Below, in pieces: positions 36,194-48,275 of a stretch of DNA of 64,000 nt. The notes under the pieces are model-generated. The model did not search any database. It was not told the DNA's origin and was given only the letters and a program-made list of their open reading frames with translations. Source of the stretch: Helichrysum umbraculigerum (lineage: Eukaryota; Streptophyta; Magnoliopsida; Asterales; Asteraceae). The stretch lies in the NCBI GenBank assembly GCA_949592205.1, contig CATIUR010000003.1:19120501-19184500 (forward strand), in the 5' to 3' direction. Position 1 is the stretch's first letter; every line of letters begins with the position of its first letter. Both the position numbers and the translations under genes were made by a program.

Positions 36194-39100
36194 TGTTGGG
36201 TTTTTAATGGGTTTCTAAATCATGAGGAAACAAAATAAAGCCCAATAAATTAGGCCTAATACAAGGGAGTATAAATACCCTTGTATCTTAGGGTTTTAGT
36301 AGAGAGTGAATAATCTTGGTGCAGAAGAAAGAGAGAGGCAAGAGAGAAAATTCGGATTTTTCCGTATTTGATTACCTAGCAGCACTAAAACATCGATTCC
36401 CGGAGATTGGACCGTCGGATCGACTTGATTTTTGGACAGCGTCTTCCTGACATCTAGGCCAACGTTTTGATCATCGGATCTTCATTTTGAGTTCATGAAG
36501 TCGAGATTCTGTGGGCTAGACGGCAGCAGATTTTTGGGTGATATTTTCTCATCTTGTCTTTAGGATTAATTACATACTTGTTGATTATATAGTGCAAGAG
36601 TATGATGGTTATTGTATGCCTCTAGTTTTTATCTAGAGAAGACTTTGTATTGCTCTTTCTTGGTGGTAATGGATTTTAAGTGGCCTACGGGTCCTGTGGT
36701 TTTTACTCTCGCCTTGAAAGGTTTTCCATGCAAAAAGTCTCATATTCTTTGTGTGTGCTTTATTATTATCTGTTTTTGTTTTGGGGCTGATTTTGATTGT
36801 ATTTGGTTTACCCTAATTGTTTGCACCCTCATTGGTTCATACGGGTCGGGAAAGTGTTGTCTAACGAGGATTTTATTCCGCAATTGTGTTTACCGTTGTG
36901 AGTTATTTATCATCAAATTGGTATCAGAGCTTTGGTTATTGGATTTGACTTGTGTGAACGATGGAAGCTAATACAACTAGGATGATTAATTTAAATGGTT
37001 CTAATTATCATGTTTGGAAAGGCAAGATGGAGGATCTTCTTTATGTGAAGGATTACTATTTTCCTGTTTTTGCTACCAATAAACCCGAGGGTAAATCAGA
37101 TGCAGAGTGGACTATTTTGCATAGACAGGTTTGTGGGTATATTCGGTAGTGGGTAGATGATAATGTTTTGAACCATATTAGTGGGGAGACTCATGCTCGT
37201 ACTTTGTGGAACAAGCTTGAACAGTTATATGCTCGAAAGACTGGTAACAACAAGTTGTTTTTGATTAAGCAGATGATGGGTTTGAAGTACATTGATGGGA
37301 CTTCTATTCAGATCACCTAAATGCATTTCAGGGTATTATAAATCAGCTTGCAAGAATGGGTATCAAGTTTGAGGATGAGATCCAGGGTTTATGGCTACTT
37401 GGTACATTACCAGATTCTTAGGAGACTTTTAGGACATCTTTGTCCAACTCCGCACCGGATGGTATTATTATCATGGAATTGGCTAAGGGCAGTATTTTAG
37501 ATGAGGAGATGATCAGAAGAAAGTCATAGGGTTCCACTTCACAGTCAGATGTCTTGGTCACAGAATCATCTAGGAGAAGTCAGAGTAGAGGTCCGAGTAA
37601 TAGAGGTAATCACCGTAGTAGTTCCAGCAAAGGTTAGTTTGCTGATGTTGGTTGTTATCATTGCGGTGAAAAAGGGCACACAAAAGGGTACTATAGACAG
37701 TTGAAGAAAGAGAAGAAAAAGACCAACCAAAAGAACAAACAGAAGAAAAATGATGGTGGTACTGATAAGGTTGAAGTTAAAGTTGTCACTGATGAGTTAT
37801 TTGTTTGTTTTGATTATGATATGATTAATCTTGCTCAGGATGATACGAGTTGGAATATTGATAGTGGTGCTACATGTCATGTTGCAACATGAAGAGATTT
37901 CTATTCATCTTACATTCTAGGTAGTTATGGATACGTCCAGATGCGTAATGCCGGGTTATCAAAGATCGTTGGCATTGGTGTGGTCTGCTTGAAGTTTGAT
38001 ACTGGGATGGAGCCGCTTTTGCATAATGTAAAACATGTTCCAGATATGATACTTAATGTTAGTTCTGCAGGCATTCTTGATGATGATGGTTACCATAGCG
38101 GTTTTGGTAATGGTATGTTGAAACTAACTCTTGGTTCTATGATCGTGGGAAGAGGTAAGAAAGACTCAAGATTATACATCACACATCCAAAGATCTTCAA
38201 GAACATTGTTAATGTGGTGGACAATGCTGACACGACTGATTTGTGGCATAAGAGACTTGGCTACATGAGTGAAAATGCGATGTCTATCTTGTTGAAGAAG
38301 AATGTGTTATCCGGTGTGCGTGATATTAATTTGAGTAACTGTTCTCTCCGTCTGGCAGGGAAGCAAACGAGAGTTGTCTTTAAGAGTCATTCTCCTTTTC
38401 TAATGGAGAGTATACTTGATCTAGTGCATTCCGATGTTTGTGGTCTTATGAAGACTAGGAAACTTGGTGGGTGTTCCTATTTTGTTACATTGATCGATGA
38501 TCATTCCAGAAAGGTGTGGGTTTATACCTTGAATTCAAAAGATCAAGTATTTGATGTGATTAAGCAGTTTCATGCCTTAGTTGAGAGACAAACTGGGAAG
38601 AAGCTCAAGTGTGTTCGGACTGAGGGCAATTTGATGCTTATTGTAAAGATAAAGGTATTCGGTACCAAAAGACTCCACCAAAGACACCATAGTTGAATGG
38701 CTTAGCACAGCGGATGAACAGAACGATGGTTGAGAGAGTCAGATGTTTGCTTTCACATGCAGGGTTGTCGGGTTCCTTTTGGGGTGAGGCTTTGAATACG
38801 GTGGTACATATTATTAATCTAACCCCTTGTGTTCCTTTGCATTTTGATGTTCCTGACGAGGTTTGGAGTGGCAAAGATGTTTCTTACCGTCATTTACGAG
38901 TCTTTCGATGTAGAGCTTCTGTGCATGCTCTCAAATATGAGAGGTCAAAGCTTGATATGAAGACTAAGCCATGCATGTTCCTAGGTTATGGCCAAGATGA
39001 GTTTGGGTACAGGTTGTATGATCCAGTTCAGAAGAAACTTGTACGAAGCCGAGATGTTATGTTTATTGAAGATCAAACTTTAAAATATGTTGAGAAGATA

Positions 39101-40624
39101 GGGAAAGAGATAGTTCCTCAACATAGTGATGATCTTACTGATTTGGATCCAGTTCCTCCACAACATGTTGATTCACAGTTTGGGGATGATGTTCACAATG
39201 ATGAACAGGATACCGATAATGTTGATGCTCATGAGAAACCGGAGATAGATGAAGATGTTCATCCGGAGTTACCAATACCAGATATACCACCATTTGTCCC
39301 ACTTAGGCGGTCTACCCGAGATCGTCATCCTTCTACTAAATATTCTGCTAATGAGTATGTTTTACTCACTAATGGGGGAGAGCCCGAGTGTTATGCATAA
39401 GCTATGGAAGATGAACATAAGAAATAGTTGGTTGAAGCCATGCAAGATGAGATGAATTCTTTGCATGAGAACAATACTTATGAATTGGTGAAGTTGCCTA
39501 AAGGTAAGAGAGCTTTGAAGAACATGTGGGTCTATAAGGTGAAGACAGAAGAGCATACTTCTCAGTCTAGGTACAAAGCTAGATTGGTTGTTAAGGGATT
39601 CAGTCAGAAAAAGGGTATTGATTTTGATGAGATTTACTCTTCGGTCGTGAAGATGGGATCTATCCGAGTGGTTCTTGGTTTGGCTGCAAGTCTTGATCTT
39701 GAGGTTGAGCAGATGGATGTCAAGACAGCTTTCGTTCATGGTGATTTGGATAAGGAAATATACATGGAGCAACATGAAGGTTTGTCGGGTTAAGGGTAAA
39801 GAAGATTATGTGTGTAGACTTCAAAAAAGTCTATATGGATTAAAGCAAGCACCAAGACAGTGGTATAAGAAATTTGAGTCGGTTATGGGAAAGCAAGGCT
39901 ACTAAAAGACGACTTCAGATCATTGTGTTTTCATTCATAGGTTTGGTGATGATGATTTCATTATATTGTTGTTATATGTTGATGATATACTGATTGTTGG
40001 CAGGAATATTAAAGGAATTGTGCAGTTGAAGCGAGAATTGAGCAAGTCTTTTGCTATGAAAGACTTGGGGTCAACAAAATAGATCCTTGGCATTCGGGTT
40101 TCTAGAGATAGAGGTGCCAAGACGTTACATATCTCACAAGAGCAATACATTGAAAATGTGCTTAGCTGATTCAACATGGATAAAGCTAAAGTGGTTAGTT
40201 GTCCGCTTACTACTAACTTTAAGCTAATAGATAGAGATTGCCCTTCTTTGGAGAAGGATGTTAAAGAGATGGATAGAGTTCCATATGCTTTAGCAGTTGG
40301 AAGCTTGATGTATGCTATGGTTTGTACAAGGCCTGATATAGCTCATGCAGTAGGTGTTGTTAGTAAGTTTATGTCTAATCCGGGTAAGAAGCATTGGGAA
40401 GAAGTTAAGTGGATCTTGAGATACTTACGAGGTACTTCCTAATTGGGTAGCACATTTGGAAATGGGAAGCCGATGCTTGTTGGTTATACAGACTCTGATA
40501 TGGCAAGAAATAATGATAACATGAAATCCACTTTTGGATATTTGATGATGTTTGCGGGGGGAGCAGTTTCGTGGCAATCAAGATTGCAAAAGTGTGTTGC
40601 CTTTTCTACAACCGAGGCTGAGTA
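36194..40624 (+). mobile_element. Copia-3: Ty1/copia element, 3'-truncated
   Basis: The 5' LTR 36194-36915 (TGTTGGG...CATCA, 722 bp) has a TATAAATA box at about 36270, and the Met primer site TGGTATCAGAGC is at 36919-36930. Gag-pol follows and breaks off in RNase H just after the conserved EAEY (40624); the 3' LTR is missing. Foreign sequence begins right there, so the loss is tied to the Sire-D insertion or a later deletion. Confidence 0.9.
36961..40624 (+). pseudogene. Copia-3 gag-pol remnant
   Basis: It starts MEANTTRMINLNGSNYHVW (Gag). Gag carries in-frame stops (for example 37147, 37318 and near 37420), and the CCHC knuckle reads CYHCGEKGHTKG. Protease IDSGATCHV is at about 37858; integrase LWHKRLGY and the GGCSYFVTLIDDHSRK core come next; RT includes QMDVKTAFVHGDLDKEIY and YVDDILIVG (near 39975). 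RNase H stops after TTEAEY. Many stops look like C-to-T changes of CAG, CAA or CGA codons, as expected for methylated, silenced DNA. Dead. Confidence 0.9.
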
Positions 40625-40715
40625 TAAAATATCTCACTTATAATATTGAAATTTAAATTATAATTATAATTATTGTTAATTAAAATATAGCTACATAAAA
40701 GTTTTAGTATTATAT
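40625..40715. other. Junction sequence of unknown origin
   Basis: Ninety bases of AT-rich sequence lie between the broken Copia-3 RNase H and the TGTTG that opens the next LTR-like region. No target duplication could be recognised. Confidence 0.4.
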
Positions 40716-41515
40716 TGTTGAATTGTGTATTTTAAATCAATTTAAAATATTTAATGCAAAGATTTAATGCAACACATTGGAGTAACGTATTTTTAGTTCA
40801 AGTATATATATTGTTAAAAGATTATATTTTTGCACTAAAATAGTACAAAATGCTACACAGTGCATTAAGCTGCGAGTCGAGTTCTCAAGTCGCTGCGAGT
40901 TGAGAAGCGAGATGAGAACTGAACTCGCGAGGATCATAATGGTTCTGGCGAGTCGAGTATTGTTGGGCTTGGGCTGCAAGGTGAGTTGGACTGGACTCGC
41001 GAGGCCCATGCGAGCCAAGACGAGCTGGACGTATAAGAAGTTTTTCAAGCCGTGAAAAACATAACACTTTTGCTACTCTCGTTTCTTTCAAGATCTGCGA
41101 ATTCAATATACCCAGAGAAAAATAACCTAACGGCTAGGCTTTGACGTTTATACGTTTAAGCAAAGTATTAGTAAACCTAAAACGCGAACTTATTCGTTGT
41201 TAGTAAGATAACATCGTATTGAGGGATTCCTCACCTTAATACTACAGATAACGAAGTTATCGATCCTAAGAACTAGGGACTTACATCTGGTATCAGAGCA
41301 TTAAGGTGCGACTTGAGAACTCGACTCGCAGCAAACTTTTATTTATTTATTTCGTTTAAGATATTCGTCTAACACTTTAACATACTAATATATTTAATGA
41401 ATATTACTAACAAAACAAATATCCATTTATAAATCTAATCCAATGTACAAACATGATAATAATTACACTAGTCCTATTTCAAGCTAGATCTGTTGTCACA
41501 AACTATGTTCCAACA
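40716..41515. mobile_element. LTR-like region at the 3' end of Sire-D, with opposed LTR signals
   Basis: Bounded by TGTTG (40716) and CAACA (41515). On the minus strand it starts directly after the Sire-D purine tract AAGGGGGAG (41526-41518), so it reads as that element's 3' LTR, 800 bp if complete. On the plus strand, however, 40716-41284 looks like a separate LTR: GTATAAGAAG box at about 41027, an end GGGACTTACA, and an exact primer site TGGTATCAGAGC at 41287-41298. Words 40869-40893 and 41308-41332 form a perfect 25-bp inverted repeat. Either two elements abut head to head, or one LTR contains a primer-like sequence. Confidence 0.6.
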
Positions 41516-41569
41516 GACTCCCCCTTGACAATAGCTCTAGCGTCTTAATCTTCACGCTGTCTTTGATTT

Positions 41570-44500
41570 TCAAGAGTAAATCTTACTACCTGCAAAAATT
41601 TTAAGCTTGATGCATGTTTTAACCATCCTGTGATAATCTCGTGCTAAATCACCCCAACCAATAGTAGATATGATCTTGTTCTTGTACAACATAATCAGAT
41701 CTTCCTTTGATAAATTCATAAGATGTCGGTGATCATAAACACGAAGAATCTCTTTTTCGCCATTAGGATAATCATCATCAGCTTCAATCATAAAGGCTTC
41801 TCCTGATCCAGCATCTACCCCCCAATATTTCAACTTTCCCAAAATATTCTGAGGCATAGTCTTCATAGGTATTTGCTTAATGCATTTGACCGCTGGATAA
41901 ACCTTCTTCCTTCTTCTTCTTCCTGTCCTTTGACTGAGTTCATTCAGCTTTATCGTTTTTCCTTTCCTTGGCTTAATCTTTGAGAATTTCATAGATAATC
42001 CCTCAGTCCTAATGATACGCTCAACATACTTAGCATAGTCATCATCACTTGGATTTATCATATCTAATCTAGCCAAGTCTCGAATCTCATATTGAGGCAA
42101 CGAACTAAACACTGCAAGCTTCTTCTCAAAATATTGAACCCCGTCAAACCTTTTGATTGCGAAGAGCTTCAGGTCAGAGTCATAATACCATCCAATGATG
42201 CCAGTTTTAAGGACACGCTTTCCAGTAATATCAACTTCTTTCAAAATGCGTGGCTTATTTTCCTTTTTCTTCTTTAGCATTTCTTGGATAAACATAAGAT
42301 TACCAACCATATGTTTGTATTTATCCTCTATTTCTTCAACTTCAGTATCTGAATCTTCAGAAGCATTCTCAAAAGCTTCTAAATCAATAACTGATTCTCC
42401 TTGTTCATTTACAAAAACAAATTCAGTCGTTGATGGATTCACAACATGTTCATCTACATTTGCATCCAGATCAACACCTTCATCTATCACAGATTCAAAT
42501 ACCGCAGTCCAGTCTTCAGGAAGTTTGAACTCTCCTTCTTCAATATCAAAATCAATATCTTCATCTATCTCATCCAAAATATCATCTTCTGAATCTGATA
42601 GATCTAGCATTTCCATTCCTAGAGAAAAATATAAATACAAATATGTTAACAATTCAAATTCTTCATTGATTTCCCTGAACCAATCTAAGAATTTCTTTAT
42701 TAATCCTTTTGTATCATTAAACCTAATAAAAACGCATTCCATATTACTCTTTAAATCTTTTATTGATTACCCTGAATCAAACTAAGATTTCTAAAGTCTT
42801 ATCTCAAACACTTAGTAAATATTAATTAAATTTAAACTCTAATGTCTTGTGAACAATCACCAAACATTTATGTTTACAATTAATTAACTTATATAATTTC
42901 CAAGACTCAATTGAACTGTTATATTTTCCAAAAACTTAACTTTCAACTATATCTTTAAATTATATATCATTTACCTAGTTATTACATTTGTAACTTGTCA
43001 GTTATACAAACTCTCAAGTCTAAAATGCATATGTCATATAAAAAACTTTGACCGCCGATATTAATCGGAACACGCCGCCGACTACTCAATGAGTCGGAAG
43101 ACTTTCGATCTCTATTTTAACTTAACATATATAAAATCAAATAACTTAATAATATCTAATACAATTAACTTGTAATTACAATCTCAAGCCGAATATATTA
43201 CCAAAATATTAAGTTACAATTATTCTGTACAAATTAACACCAATAATTACTACACTATGCTAATACTAAGCTATCTTACCAGCTTCTGTACCAACCTGTG
43301 CAGTCTTATCAACACTTGTACCAGCTCCAGCAACACCTGCATCACCACCAGACTCCCCCTGAATCGTAGCTTGCTCACCAGTCTTTGAAGGACCAGTCTG
43401 CTCACCACTCGGTGCATTGGGATCATCGTCTTTGTCAGAATCTCTCTTCCTCTTCAGCTCATCTTCTTTGCAAGACTCCAGATATACCAATATCTCCCCC
43501 TGAGTAGACTGTCCTGAATGCACTCTCAAGACCAATCGCTCCAAGGAAGATATCTTCAGTCTCTGAACATTGAAATCCGCAAGCAAAGTCTCATGAGTCT
43601 TCAGCAGTAGATTGTAAGATTCACTCTGTTTGAGCATCTGCTGACCAAGAAGAAGATTATTCGACACCAGCTCTAGAATATGAGAAGTAAGCTTCTCTAA
43701 ATCCTTTACTCGCGACTCTAAGGACGTAATCCTTTCAGCATCAGTTGTCGGAGTAACATGTATCGTTCTAGGTCCAGGCGGTGTAAGAGACTCAATATGC
43801 CAGTCTCTTGTCAGTGGTGTATGCGGTTGAGACAAAGCATGCGTAAGCAAGTTTGCCGCAAATCTAGCTCCTTTATTCGTCAGAAAGTTTGCCGCACGAA
43901 CTAGATCAGCAATCTCATGCTGAAGCGGTAAAGATATCTGTTCAGAAACCACCGGTGTATCCTTCTCCACCTGTGGTGTATCTTGAGCAACTGTATACAG
44001 AATTAACTGTCTCAGTTTAACTCCTGATAAACAACAAGTTAAGATTATTTAACTTCATAACAAACACTAACCTTCTCTAATAGTCAGCGTTCTCGGACGC
44101 TTCATCAACTGAGTATCAATCTCCTCAATACCTTCCTCCATAATACTCTTACCCTTCCTTTTCTTTTCAGAAGTAGATGGAGGAGGAGAAGGTGTATTCT
44201 CAGAATCATCATCAGAAGCCGTCTCACCATCATGACCTCCAGATGATTTAACAGGATCCTAAATTTTGAATATATTAAACATTTATGATTAGGGTAAGCT
44301 CTATCATAAAAGTTCTATATATTTAAGATTAATCAGATATAATACCTCAGCCGGTACTACAACTGATCTATCTAGCTGTATCTGCTCCCCCTCAAGTATT
44401 ACAACCTCTGGGTTCACAGCCTCAGATTCAGCTTCCTGTTTGTTTAATGATATTTATATTTTAAAATCAGAAATAATATCCAATTAACTAAATATCTAAT

Positions 44501-45633
44501 GTCAGTATAATTATATAATAATATTATACTTCATGATTAATAAAAATAATCTATCAACTAAGTATCTATAACATTATATACTAATTAAAATATTACCTCA
44601 GGTGGTGCAAAATAACTATCAATATCCCGTAGCAAGGGATCAGTAGCATCATCATGCTCAACCAGCACCTCCTGTATCACCTGGGCAGCAACATCTGGGT
44701 TCACCTGTTCCCCAGCACGTCCAGGTTGTTCCAATACGTCTTCCAAAAGCTCTTGTGGACCTTCAGCAGGACCCACATCAGGTAGAGGCTCTGGAACAGC
44801 AGCAGCAGGAGCAACAACATCTAACCAACCATGATTTGGTGGCGTCACGTAGTTTGGGTCGACAATATACCCAAAAAGATCTCGCTCCTCAGGCTTCACA
44901 AGCCCTTCCCTTCTCACCGTCTGCTGAAACATAGCGTTATACCCTCTGAGCCCAATAGTATCTACACGCAAGTGTGGCTCAGGAATAGCAAGCTCTGGCA
45001 GACGAGCTCTAATAATCAGCATACAAAAACGCGGGTAAACCATAAATCGTGATCGGACAGAACCCGATATCTGTCTCACAATCTCTCAAAAAATGTAATC
45101 ACATAAACTGTATGGTTTATTGTAAACCAGGGACAGTGCAGCCGATAGTATAGCAGGGCTTAACTCATCAAAACCGCCCTTCTTTGGTGCAAAAACGGTA
45201 TTCATCACGTGCCACAGAAACCTCCACTGACCAATAACCAGAGGCTTCTGGAATTGACGTCCGCGTCTATCTCCCGTATAACCCATACGCCCGATAGCTC
45301 CCTCTATAAAATCCATGGGATACTCCACATCCCCATTCTCCTGTTCCTCTGTACCCAGCTGCAAAATCTCACGAAGATTTCCAGCTGAAAACGTAACAGG
45401 TTGGCCGTTAACCGTTGCTCGGATCTCTGGTGGATTGACCGATTCGTCATGCACTATATCCGTCCAGAAATCATTCAGAATTGCCTGAGAAATAGGTGGA
45501 GATGCTGTAACAGCATATCGAATACGGGAACGTGCCAAAAATGTAAGCACCTGAGCTACTTTGCTAGCTCCCTTCGCATGTATATTCAAATCAACCAGGA
45601 TGTTGTGACCTTTGTCGAATTGTCGAGCCATAT
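41570..45633 (-). CDS. Sirevirus ORF3 protein, five coding exons
   Basis: Exons on the minus strand: 45633-44597 (ATG 45631), 44435-44346, 44258-44072, 43990-43280 and 42618-41570. All four introns are GT-AG (GTAATATT..AACAAACAG, GTATTATA..AAATTTAG, GTTAGTGT..GTATACAG, GTAAGATA..TTCTCTAG). Joined, the coding length is exactly 1,024 codons with one in-frame TGA (45088-45086, codon 182). The N-terminal domain has FLARSRIRYAVT, NDFW and QWRFLWHV, matching FLRASHIRHALT, NNFW and QWRFLIHT in the Sire-C ORF3. The C-terminal part VYDHRHLMNLSKEDLIMLY matches that protein's WRSFRDLIKRISRTDLVRMY. Between are acidic and Lys/Arg-rich stretches and a coiled-coil-like segment (exon 4). No membrane span is evident, so 'env-like' is a positional label only. 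Function unknown. Confidence 0.78.
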
Positions 45634-45938
45634 CTGTAAAAACACAAATGACAACAACAATTTAAAGCATGTTAACTATTATGTATTATGAAGATGTATT
45701 CATCAAACATCTTAATTTAATATATATAACTTGTTACATAATTGTCTCAAGTCGTATATATATATATAACATATATAACTTATAACTAATAAGTCGTAAG
45801 TCCAATATGTAATTTCCATTAATTACTTGTAACTTTAAAAATCTCAAGTCGTTAATGTTATATAAATCAATATATATAATATACCGCTAATATAAAATTA
45901 GAACACGCTACTCGATTACGTTTTGAATCGGTAGACTT

Positions 45939-45997
<59 letters not shown>

Positions 45998-46505
45998 TTT
46001 CATAGGAATTCAAAAATATACTAGTTATTACTTAAAAAGTCGTAACTCTTATAAAAATTCTTTTTTTATAAAAATATTTCTAAGTTCTGGACTTGCAAAA
46101 AGACACCTAAGCGAACTGAGTTCAACTCGTTTTGCTTATCAAATCGCAATTGGATATGCAGCCAAGTGAACTCGCTAATCATGTCGATCCGCAGGTCAAC
46201 TCGTTGGTCGATCCACTTATCAACTCGATCCGCTAGTCAACTCGCTGCGAGTTGAATCTAAGGCTCAACTCGTTCGATGAACATCCGTCGCGAGTTTAAA
46301 CTTAAAATCGATGATTTTGTAAGTTTTAACACAATCAAACGATACATTCACGTTTATTAAGGTTCGTTTAACATTAATCCTAAGGATTCTTGTTCTAACA
46401 AGCCTTTAATCTACATGAATCGATCAAAAATGAAACCGAAACCCTAAGTTCATAAAAAAACTTCAATTTCTCGTTAATTAAACGGTGAAATCCTTTGTAT
46501 TTTAC
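45634..46505 (-). other. 5'-UTR intron of the Sire-D ORF3 gene
   Basis: Donor TTTGAG|GTAAAA at 46506/46505 and acceptor TTTTTACAG at 45634, two bases before the ATG. It contains (TA)n at about 45940-45992 and a cluster of GCGAGTTGA / CGGATCGA words (46130-46300). The stretch 45880-45940 resembles 43040-43110 in coding intron 4 (AACACGC...CGACTAC or CGATTAC...AGACTTTCGAT). Confidence 0.6.
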
Positions 46506-46694
46506 CTCAAAGTGTTCGCAATCTAAAGATGAATAAAAACTATGGATCAAAAACTCGTTCCTCGTACACGTAAAATCGAAATCAAACGAAAATAACTGTT
46601 CGTCTCGTTTTCGCCAGGAAGCGGATTCGCAAAGTAGAAGTGAACTCGCGAATGTTGTGGATCCGGTGGTCTGGTTGACTCGTTTGACCTTCCC

Positions 46695-46701
46695 TTTTAT
46701 A
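46695..46701 (-). promoter_or_regulatory. TATA box of the Sire-D ORF3 gene
   Basis: Reads GAGTATAAAAGGGAAGG on the minus strand, about 190 bp before the predicted 5'-UTR donor and 1.07 kb before the ORF3 ATG. It lies well downstream of the pol stop (48228), so it would drive ORF3 independently of the LTR. Flanking TTCGCGAG and CGCGAAT words could be protein sites, but that is speculation. Confidence 0.5.
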
Positions 46702-48227
46702 CTCTGTATCCGATTCGCGAGATTTCAAGTGGATCCGCCAGTTTGACTAGTCAAACTCGCAGAATGAAATAAAAACGCAAATTAAATGCTAAGTATAAAT
46801 TAAAAATCCATCATTTGTACAAGTCTAAAATAAAATTAATTTTCACTTGTATTTGTTACGATTGTTCAACTCAAAATAGAAAAATATTCAGCATAATTTA
46901 ATTCCAAAGGGTAAATTCTAATAAATACAAAAACTTTAATTAATCATAAAGATAAAAATAAAATAAGATAAAAACACAATTATATAAACATAAGTACCAT
47001 TTTATTAATCACTTGAGCAAAACAAAATACATAGACAAAATGAATAAGAATTTATCTGTCTAGGGATCATATTAGTAAAAATAAGCAATTAAATATTAAT
47101 TTAAAAGTCTAAGCAGATTGGTATTATACATACCTCATGAAATTCAAGTAAATTACTATAAAATTACAACTAAATTCATCATTTATACATTTATATTTAT
47201 AAAACTATATCTTAGGTACCTTTATCCACAAAGTATAATTAATAAATGCATTACTCACATAAAGTGAATTTTTTATTTATAGACAGTCCAAGACGATTAC
47301 CGGTATTATGATCCACATAAACAAATTATACTCAATTTTTTAAGCAAACACTTTATTGTTAGTATGAATATTATCAAGTGCTTCCTATTATATGACATAC
47401 TGAAGAATTTCAAGTAAAACTCATAACACTGCATCATTAAATTTTCAAGGTAGTGGTTACTAAATGATGTATCTTTTCGAAACATATAACATACACTTGA
47501 ATTTTAAGGTTAGACAAATATCAGACATACCTTGAATATGCTATGTTATCCAAGTCTGTACTTAGTACAACAGAGGATCCCTTCTAGCATAATTCAAAAT
47601 ATATTTGAGAATATTAATTTAATTAAAGGTTTCAGATCTGTACTCAGTACAACAAAGTTACCAGTAATTAAGTTAATACCCATATTGCTACTATTTGTCA
47701 ATTAAAAAATGCATGATAACAGTGTATGGCAATACCATCATTCAACAATTAAGACTTAATGTCATACATCATAGAATAGTTACACAAGATAATAAACAAG
47801 TAGTTAATTAAATTCTTAAGACTTAGAAAATGTCATATAATTTGCCTACCAGTACATCGTATGATGAAGCCATCTAAAATTTTCAATAAAATAGACAAAT
47901 TATAACTTGTGGATATATGTGTATAATCAAATAAATATAAACACATACCTGATTGAACCGCTGTAATTCTAAAGTAACTTTATTTGAACCTACTACCATA
48001 TCATACTTAGGACTTAAGCTTATTATTGTGAAGCTTATTCTCCTAATGTACTATCATTTCCCTTAGTTTTTGCAGATAAAAACTTAAAATTTTTTAAAGA
48101 ATATTATGTTTATATTCTTTAATGAAGGCAATTCCCCTTAGGTAACAAGCAAATGAATGCCATACGCCCCCCCTTTTTTTTACACATAGAAATACTAACT
48201 ATTACAAAAATACCCTTGGAAGACTAA
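46702..48227. other. Sire-D spacer between pol and the ORF3 promoter
   Basis: AT-rich, with no open frame of note. On the minus strand a purine tract A8G7 (48181-48167) follows the pol stop by about 47 bp and resembles an extra polypurine tract. Confidence 0.5.
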
Positions 48228-48275
48228 TCACTCTGGATTTCTCATTCCGTTTAGTTGAACCAACGTCTCAAATCT
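48228..48275 (-). pseudogene. Last codons of Sire-D pol, left of the Sire-C insertion
   Basis: In frame with the RNase H segment at 60154-60785. After the target site the minus strand reads ETLVQLNGMRNPE and stops with TGA at 48230-48228, a typical Sirevirus pol ending. This shows that the pol on either side of Sire-C is one gene. Confidence 0.85.

Noticed and set aside
42195..42785. 196-codon Ser-rich plus-strand frame
   Set aside because: Antisense shadow of the acidic part of ORF3 exon 5, whose frame, splice borders and homology are on the minus strand.
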